A program made the translations under genes and the position numbers. Shown piece by piece: positions 5,350 through 9,693 of a DNA stretch of 9,693 bases. Position 1 is the stretch's first letter, and each line of letters begins with the position of its first letter. This DNA is from Clostridia bacterium (GTDB lineage Bacteria; Bacillota; UBA994; PWPR01). The notes beneath the pieces were generated by a model, which made no database searches, was not told the origin of the DNA, and was given only the letters and a program-made list of their open reading frames with translations. The stretch spans positions 1 through 9,693 of the forward strand of contig PWPR01000174.1 of assembly GCA_003557085.1 (NCBI GenBank), in the 5' to 3' direction.

Positions 5350-7887
5350 TTGTACACACCAATGCTGAAGCAATATCTAAGAATAAAACAAAAGAATAAA
5401 GATAAAATCATTTTCTTTAGATTGGGAGACTTTTATGAGATGTTCTTTGATGATGCAAAAAAAGCATCAAAAATACTTGATATAGTCTTAACATCTAGAA
5501 ATGCAGGAGATGGTAATAGAGTTCCTATGTGTGGTATACCCTATCATTCTGCTGATAGTTACATCTATAAGTTGGTTGAGCATGGTGAGAAGGTAGCTAT
5601 ATGTGAACAAGTCGAAGATGCTAAACAAGCTAAAGGATTAGTTAAAAGAGAAGTAGTAAGAATTATAACTCCAGGCACTTTAGTTGATAGCCAATATTTA
5701 GCACCAGATAAAAACAATTATTTATTTAGCATAGCAGCATATGAGTCTTGTTATGCATACTCATATTTAGATATTTCTACTGGTCAGTTCAAGTATGGTT
5801 GTTATGATCAAGTTGATTGTGATTATAGATTGCTTGATAAAATTAAAAAATTGAGACCTAGTGAGATTATAACTTGTGATAAGTTCAATCTTGATTTAGC
5901 AAAAATCAATAATGATTATGACATAGAAGTTATTAAAAAATGTGAGTCTGACATAATTTTAAGTATAGATGTAAAGATTGAAAATATTAAAAAGGAAGAG
6001 AGAAAAGCACTAACTGTAATGTTGCAATACATCAAAAATAACCAGAAGGATTTACTCAAAAGGATAACTGAGGTAAGTTTTGATGACGAGCAAAAAAACA
6101 TGTTGCTTGACTCTACAACAGTAAATAATCTAGAACTAATTGAAACATTAAGAGACAAAAAGAAGGCAGGTTCTTTATTTAATTTACTAGACCAATCGAA
6201 CACAGCTATGGGCAGTAGATTATTGCGAGAGTGGATTTTAAGTCCACTTATAAATATTAACAGTATTGAAACACGACAAAACACAGTTGCTACTTTATTA
6301 GATTATCACTCTCTTCAGACTGATTTGATAGAAAACCTAAAAAATATTATTGACATAGAAAGACTTATAGCCAAGCTAGCAACTTATACTGTAAATGCTA
6401 AAGACTTAGCTAGTTTAGCATACTCATTGAACTATGTTGATATAATAAGAAACATTATCAGCAGTTATGATGACCATGTTTTTAACAATATAAGTAATAG
6501 TTTTACTAATGCCAAAAACATTTCTGAAATGATAGAAGCTTCTATAATAGAAGATCCTCCCAGTAGTATTAGAGAAGGTGGAATAATAGCTCATGGCTAT
6601 AACAAGGAAATAGATAGATTAAGAAAAATTAAAGATGGCGGAGAAGAGTGGATAGCTGAACTTGAATTATTAGAAAAAGAAAAAACTGGCATAAAAAATC
6701 TAAAGGTTGGATACAATAAAGTCTTTGGATATTATTTAGAAGTCACAAAATCAAATATATCTAATGTGCCTGATTATTATATTAGAAAACAAACTCTCGC
6801 TAATTCAGAAAGGTACATTACACCTGAGTTAAAAGAAAAAGAAGAGGAAATTTTAAATGCACAAGAAAAACTTCAGGATTTAGAGTATTCAATATTTCAA
6901 GATATTATTTTTCATCTCCTTTCGTTTGTTAATGAAATTCAAAAAATTGCCAGAGACATTGCTAAGCTAGATGCTTTAGTAGCTTTTTCAATAGTAGCTA
7001 GTAGAAATGATTATGTAAAACCAACGTTAGTTAATAATAGACTTGTTGATATTAGAGAAGGAAGACATCCTGTTGTAGAAAAGGTGATTAAACAAGGAGA
7101 TTTTATTGCAAATGATATTAATCTAGATCAAGAATCTACTTTTCATATTATTACAGGGCCAAATATGTCTGGTAAAAGCACCTTTATGAGACAGGTTGCA
7201 TTAATAATAATTATGGCACAAATGGGGAGTTATGTTCCTGCAAGCCATGCAGTTATAGGAATAGCAGATCGAGTATTTACACGTGTAGGAGCTTCTGATG
7301 ATATTTTTTCTGGACAGAGCACATTTATGGTCGAAATGAATGAGGTCGCAAATATTTGCAAAAACGCTACAAACAGAAGCTTTGTTATATTAGATGAAAT
7401 AGGTAGAGGAACAAGCACTTATGATGGTATGAGTATAGCAAGGTCTGTTTCAGAGTATCTGTTAAACTTAAATTGTAGAGTGTTGTTTGCTACACATTAT
7501 CATGAGTTGGTAGATTTAGAAGATAGGTATTCCAAAATAAAGAATTACTCTGTTGCAGTTTATGATGATGGTGATGATATAGTTTTCTTACACAAAATTA
7601 TTCCAGGTGCAAGTAATAGAAGTTATGGAATTCATGTTTGTAAACTGGCAGGGATTCCTGAAACAGTGATTAAAAAAGCAGAAAGATATTTAGATGAGTT
7701 AGAAACTTCTAACAAAAGAGAAAGCTCTATAATCCAGCAACTTTCTATAGATGCTATAGTAAATGATGAAAACCCTGTTATAGAAGAAATAAAATCATTA
7801 AAGCTTGAGAAGATGACACCACTTGATGCTTTAAACAAATTATACAAATGGCAATCTAAGTTAAGCGAGGAGATTACAAATGAGTAG
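5350..7887 (+). CDS. mutS: DNA mismatch repair protein MutS
   Basis: This is the mismatch sensor of methyl-independent mismatch repair, a dimeric ATPase clamp. At 845 aa it is full length. Order seen: N-terminal mismatch domain starting YTPMLKQYLRIK with the lesion-reading GDFYE (Phe28, Glu30); connector domain after ITPGTL; lever and clamp region of about 265-560; ATPase domain with Walker A TGPNMSGKST (Lys609), STFMVEMNE signature, Walker B VILDEIGRGTST (Asp682, Glu683) and the FATHYHEL His716; then a helix-turn-helix tail GIHVCKLAGIPETVIKKAE. QLSID (797-801), followed by a conserved-looking TPLDALNKLY, sits where Bacillus MutS has its beta-clamp binding QLSFF. The start is TTG, supported by GGAGGT at 5337-5342. 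It follows miaB by 14 bases and overlaps mutL by 8. All catalytic residues are present. It belongs to the MutS1 group, not MutS2, as shown by FYE and the lack of an Smr domain. Confidence 0.98.
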   Translation: MYTPMLKQYLRIKQKNKDKIIFFRLGDFYEMFFDDAKKASKILDIVLTSRNAGDGNRVPMCGIPYHSADSYIYKLVEHGEKVAICEQVEDAKQAKGLVKREVVRIITPGTLVDSQYLAPDKNNYLFSIAAYESCYAYSYLDISTGQFKYGCYDQVDCDYRLLDKIKKLRPSEIITCDKFNLDLAKINNDYDIEVIKKCESDIILSIDVKIENIKKEERKALTVMLQYIKNNQKDLLKRITEVSFDDEQKNMLLDSTTVNNLELIETLRDKKKAGSLFNLLDQSNTAMGSRLLREWILSPLININSIETRQNTVATLLDYHSLQTDLIENLKNIIDIERLIAKLATYTVNAKDLASLAYSLNYVDIIRNIISSYDDHVFNNISNSFTNAKNISEMIEASIIEDPPSSIREGGIIAHGYNKEIDRLRKIKDGGEEWIAELELLEKEKTGIKNLKVGYNKVFGYYLEVTKSNISNVPDYYIRKQTLANSERYITPELKEKEEEILNAQEKLQDLEYSIFQDIIFHLLSFVNEIQKIARDIAKLDALVAFSIVASRNDYVKPTLVNNRLVDIREGRHPVVEKVIKQGDFIANDINLDQESTFHIITGPNMSGKSTFMRQVALIIIMAQMGSYVPASHAVIGIADRVFTRVGASDDIFSGQSTFMVEMNEVANICKNATNRSFVILDEIGRGTSTYDGMSIARSVSEYLLNLNCRVLFATHYHELVDLEDRYSKIKNYSVAVYDDGDDIVFLHKIIPGASNRSYGIHVCKLAGIPETVIKKAERYLDELETSNKRESSIIQQLSIDAIVNDENPVIEEIKSLKLEKMTPLDALNKLYKWQSKLSEEITNE
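7867..7872 (+). promoter_or_regulatory. mutL ribosome binding site inside mutS
   Basis: GAGGAG lies 7 bases before the mutL ATG (7880) and within the last codons of mutS. With the 8-base gene overlap this suggests translational coupling. Confidence 0.75.
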
Positions 7888-9679
7888 AATAAAACTCTTA
7901 CCAAATAATGTAATCAATCAGATAGCAGCAGGAGAGGTAATAGAAAGACCTGCTTCTGTTGTAAAAGAGTTACTAGAAAACGCTATTGATGCTAATTCTG
8001 ATCAAATTACTCTTGATATAACAGAAGGTGGTCTTAATCAAATCAGAGTTTTAGATAATGGAGTAGGTATGTCTCTAGAAGAAATAAAAATGGCTTTTAT
8101 AAGACATGCTACTAGTAAAATTTTCAGCGAATCTGACTTAAGTACTATAAGCACATTAGGCTTTAGAGGAGAAGCACTGCCAAGCATAGCATCAGTAAGT
8201 GAGGTTGTTATCAAGTCAAAGCAAAAAGATGAACTGCAAGGTCATAAAATGGTTTTTGATAATGGAAACCTAAAAAATACTAAAATAGTAGCTTGTCAAA
8301 AGGGTACTGAAATAATTGTTAACAATATATTTGAAAAAATTCCTGCTAGAAAGAAGTTTCTTGGAACTAGCAGAGGAGAAAGTCAGAGAATAACTGAGGT
8401 CTTTCAAGACCTTGTCTTTTCTAATACTGACATTAGTTTTTCTTACATTAGGGATGACAAGTTAATTGTTAAGACATTAGGTGATGGGAAATTAGACAAC
8501 GTTATAAGTGAAATTTTAGGAAATGAATATACAAGAGAAAGCCTGTCAGTTAATTTTAATATGGGTGAGTATAAAATTACTGGAGTTATTTCCAAACCTA
8601 ACTTTAATCAAGCCTCTAGAAAGAAGCAATACATATATGTTAATAATAGACCGATTAATGATGGAACAATAACACATGCTCTTGAGTATGCTTTTGGCAA
8701 CTTAATACCAAAAGGAAGATTTCCTTTTGCAATTTTATTTCTTGATGTGCCAAAAAATGACGTCGATGTTAATGTTCATCCTAATAAAAGAGAAATCCGA
8801 TTTAAAGATAGACGCTTTATTCACTCATTAGTCTTAAAAGCAGTCAAGAATACTTTATTAAGCAAAGATGAAATCGTTAGAACAACTCTTCATAAAAAGG
8901 AAGAAGCTAAGTCACAACAGTCTCTAAGGCTAAATCTGACACAAAATGATAAAGAAAACTATCAAGAAATGCAAGGTCATAACAGTCAGCTTTTGAAAGA
9001 TAAAGAAACAAGTTTTGCTCATAAAGATTATTCTACAAGAAATAGAGAAAGTGTTGTTTTCGAAAACAACCAAAATGATATAAAAGAAGATATGAGAGAA
9101 GTTCCAAAACCACTTCAAAATATTAGTGTTTTAGGTCAAATACATTCTTCTTTCATTGCTATTCAAAATACTAATGGATTAGCATTAATTGATCAACATG
9201 CAGCACATGAGAGAATTATTTACAATAGAATGAAATATTCAAATGTAAAATGGAATATTCAAATGTTTGCAGTCCCTTTAAAAATATCATTTACAAAATT
9301 AGTTTTTAATAATATTTTAGATTATCTAGAAGATATCAAAAATATAGGACTTGATATTGAACCATTTGGAACAAATAGTTTCATTCTAAGAGGAATACCT
9401 GATTTCTTAATTGACTACATTGATAAAAGAGATATTAAAGAGACTCTGGAAGAGATATTTAAAGATAAAGATAAAATAAAACGATGGAAACAAGAAATAT
9501 TAATAGGGATTTCCTGTAAGGCTGCTATTAAGATTAGGCAAAGCTTGTCTAATAGAGAAATTTTTAAGTTGATTGAAGATTTAGCCAAGACAGAAAATTG
9601 GCAGTACTGCCCTCATGGAAGACCAACTGTTTTAGAGGTTTCATTTAATGAGCTTGAGAAAATGTTTAAAAGGACATGA
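7880..9679 (+). CDS. mutL: DNA mismatch repair protein MutL (endonuclease type)
   Basis: This GHKL ATPase links MutS to strand incision. The 599-aa protein has the N-terminal ATPase with NQIAAGEVIERP, KELLENAIDA (Glu30, Asn34), DNGVGM (Asp59), HATSK (Lys80) and GFRGEAL (94-100); a transducer domain to about 330 with VNVHPNKREIRF; a charged, poorly conserved linker of about 335-410; and a C-terminal endonuclease domain. The last carries DQHAAHERIIYN (Asp438, His440, Glu444), SCKAAIK (Cys546) and CPHGRP (Cys577, His579), matching Zn ligands known in Bacillus MutL, so it is a nicking MutL of the kind found in organisms without MutH. Odd: the last residue of DQHA(X)2E(X)4E is Asn449 instead of Glu. 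QMFAVP (461-466) aligns with the beta-clamp motif QEMIVP. The gene overlaps mutS by 8 bases, is preceded by GAGGAG, and ends in TGA. Confidence 0.98.
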   Translation: MSRIKLLPNNVINQIAAGEVIERPASVVKELLENAIDANSDQITLDITEGGLNQIRVLDNGVGMSLEEIKMAFIRHATSKIFSESDLSTISTLGFRGEALPSIASVSEVVIKSKQKDELQGHKMVFDNGNLKNTKIVACQKGTEIIVNNIFEKIPARKKFLGTSRGESQRITEVFQDLVFSNTDISFSYIRDDKLIVKTLGDGKLDNVISEILGNEYTRESLSVNFNMGEYKITGVISKPNFNQASRKKQYIYVNNRPINDGTITHALEYAFGNLIPKGRFPFAILFLDVPKNDVDVNVHPNKREIRFKDRRFIHSLVLKAVKNTLLSKDEIVRTTLHKKEEAKSQQSLRLNLTQNDKENYQEMQGHNSQLLKDKETSFAHKDYSTRNRESVVFENNQNDIKEDMREVPKPLQNISVLGQIHSSFIAIQNTNGLALIDQHAAHERIIYNRMKYSNVKWNIQMFAVPLKISFTKLVFNNILDYLEDIKNIGLDIEPFGTNSFILRGIPDFLIDYIDKRDIKETLEEIFKDKDKIKRWKQEILIGISCKAAIKIRQSLSNREIFKLIEDLAKTENWQYCPHGRPTVLEVSFNELEKMFKRT

Positions 9680-9683
9680 TTTC

Positions 9684-9693
9684 ATGAAAAATA
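9684..9693 (+). CDS. Possible first codons of the next operon gene (3'-truncated)
   Basis: An ATG at 9684 (ATG AAA AAT A...) follows the mutL stop by 4 bases and has AAGGA at 9670-9674, 9 bases upstream, inside the end of mutL. Only three codons are visible, so the product cannot be read. In many Clostridia miaA follows mutL, which makes it the first guess. Confidence 0.35.

Noticed and set aside
1..9693. CRISPR array, tRNA/rRNA gene, insertion sequence, phage gene or riboswitch
   Set aside because: No spaced direct repeats, no tRNA-like cloverleaf, no transposase or integrase motifs, and no non-coding gap long enough for a riboswitch were found.

Overview
The window is a densely coding, AT-rich stretch; no gap between genes is longer than about 55 bases. 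Low GC, strong GGAGG-type ribosome binding sites, TTG start codons, Arg codons that are mostly AGA, and the gene families present all point to an anaerobic, low-GC Gram-positive bacterium of the Clostridia type. The genus cannot be read from the sequence.

Left region (1-2044, + strand): the 3' end of a biotin carrier gene, a membrane beta subunit of a sodium-translocating decarboxylase, and a PduL-type phosphotransacylase, closed by a strong Rho-independent terminator. Carrier followed by beta subunit is the known order of the mmd/gcd-type sodium-pump operons; the carboxyltransferase and small membrane subunits should lie left of the window. A phosphotransacylase next to the pump suggests that the acyl-CoA left after decarboxylation (propionyl-CoA if the substrate is methylmalonyl-CoA) is converted to acyl phosphate for ATP synthesis. 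The substrate is inferred, not proven.

Middle (2057-2905, - strand): a YitT-family membrane protein, convergent with the energy operon and divergent, with only 31 bases between start codons, from the next operon.

Right region (2937-9693, + strand): a tightly packed apparent operon of a P1-family (DmpA-like) self-processing aminopeptidase, miaB (tRNA methylthiotransferase), mutS and mutL (mismatch repair). Gaps are 11 and 14 bases, then an 8-base overlap between mutS and mutL. The last ten bases may be the first codons of another gene of this operon.

Most of this is ordinary, well-known gene content. No new system was found. The points worth a second look are sequence departures inside known proteins: a four-cysteine cluster in PduL, an Asn in place of the last Glu of the MutL endonuclease motif, an Ile in place of the usual Asn beside a cluster cysteine in MiaB, and the placement of a DmpA-like peptidase at the head of the mismatch-repair operon.
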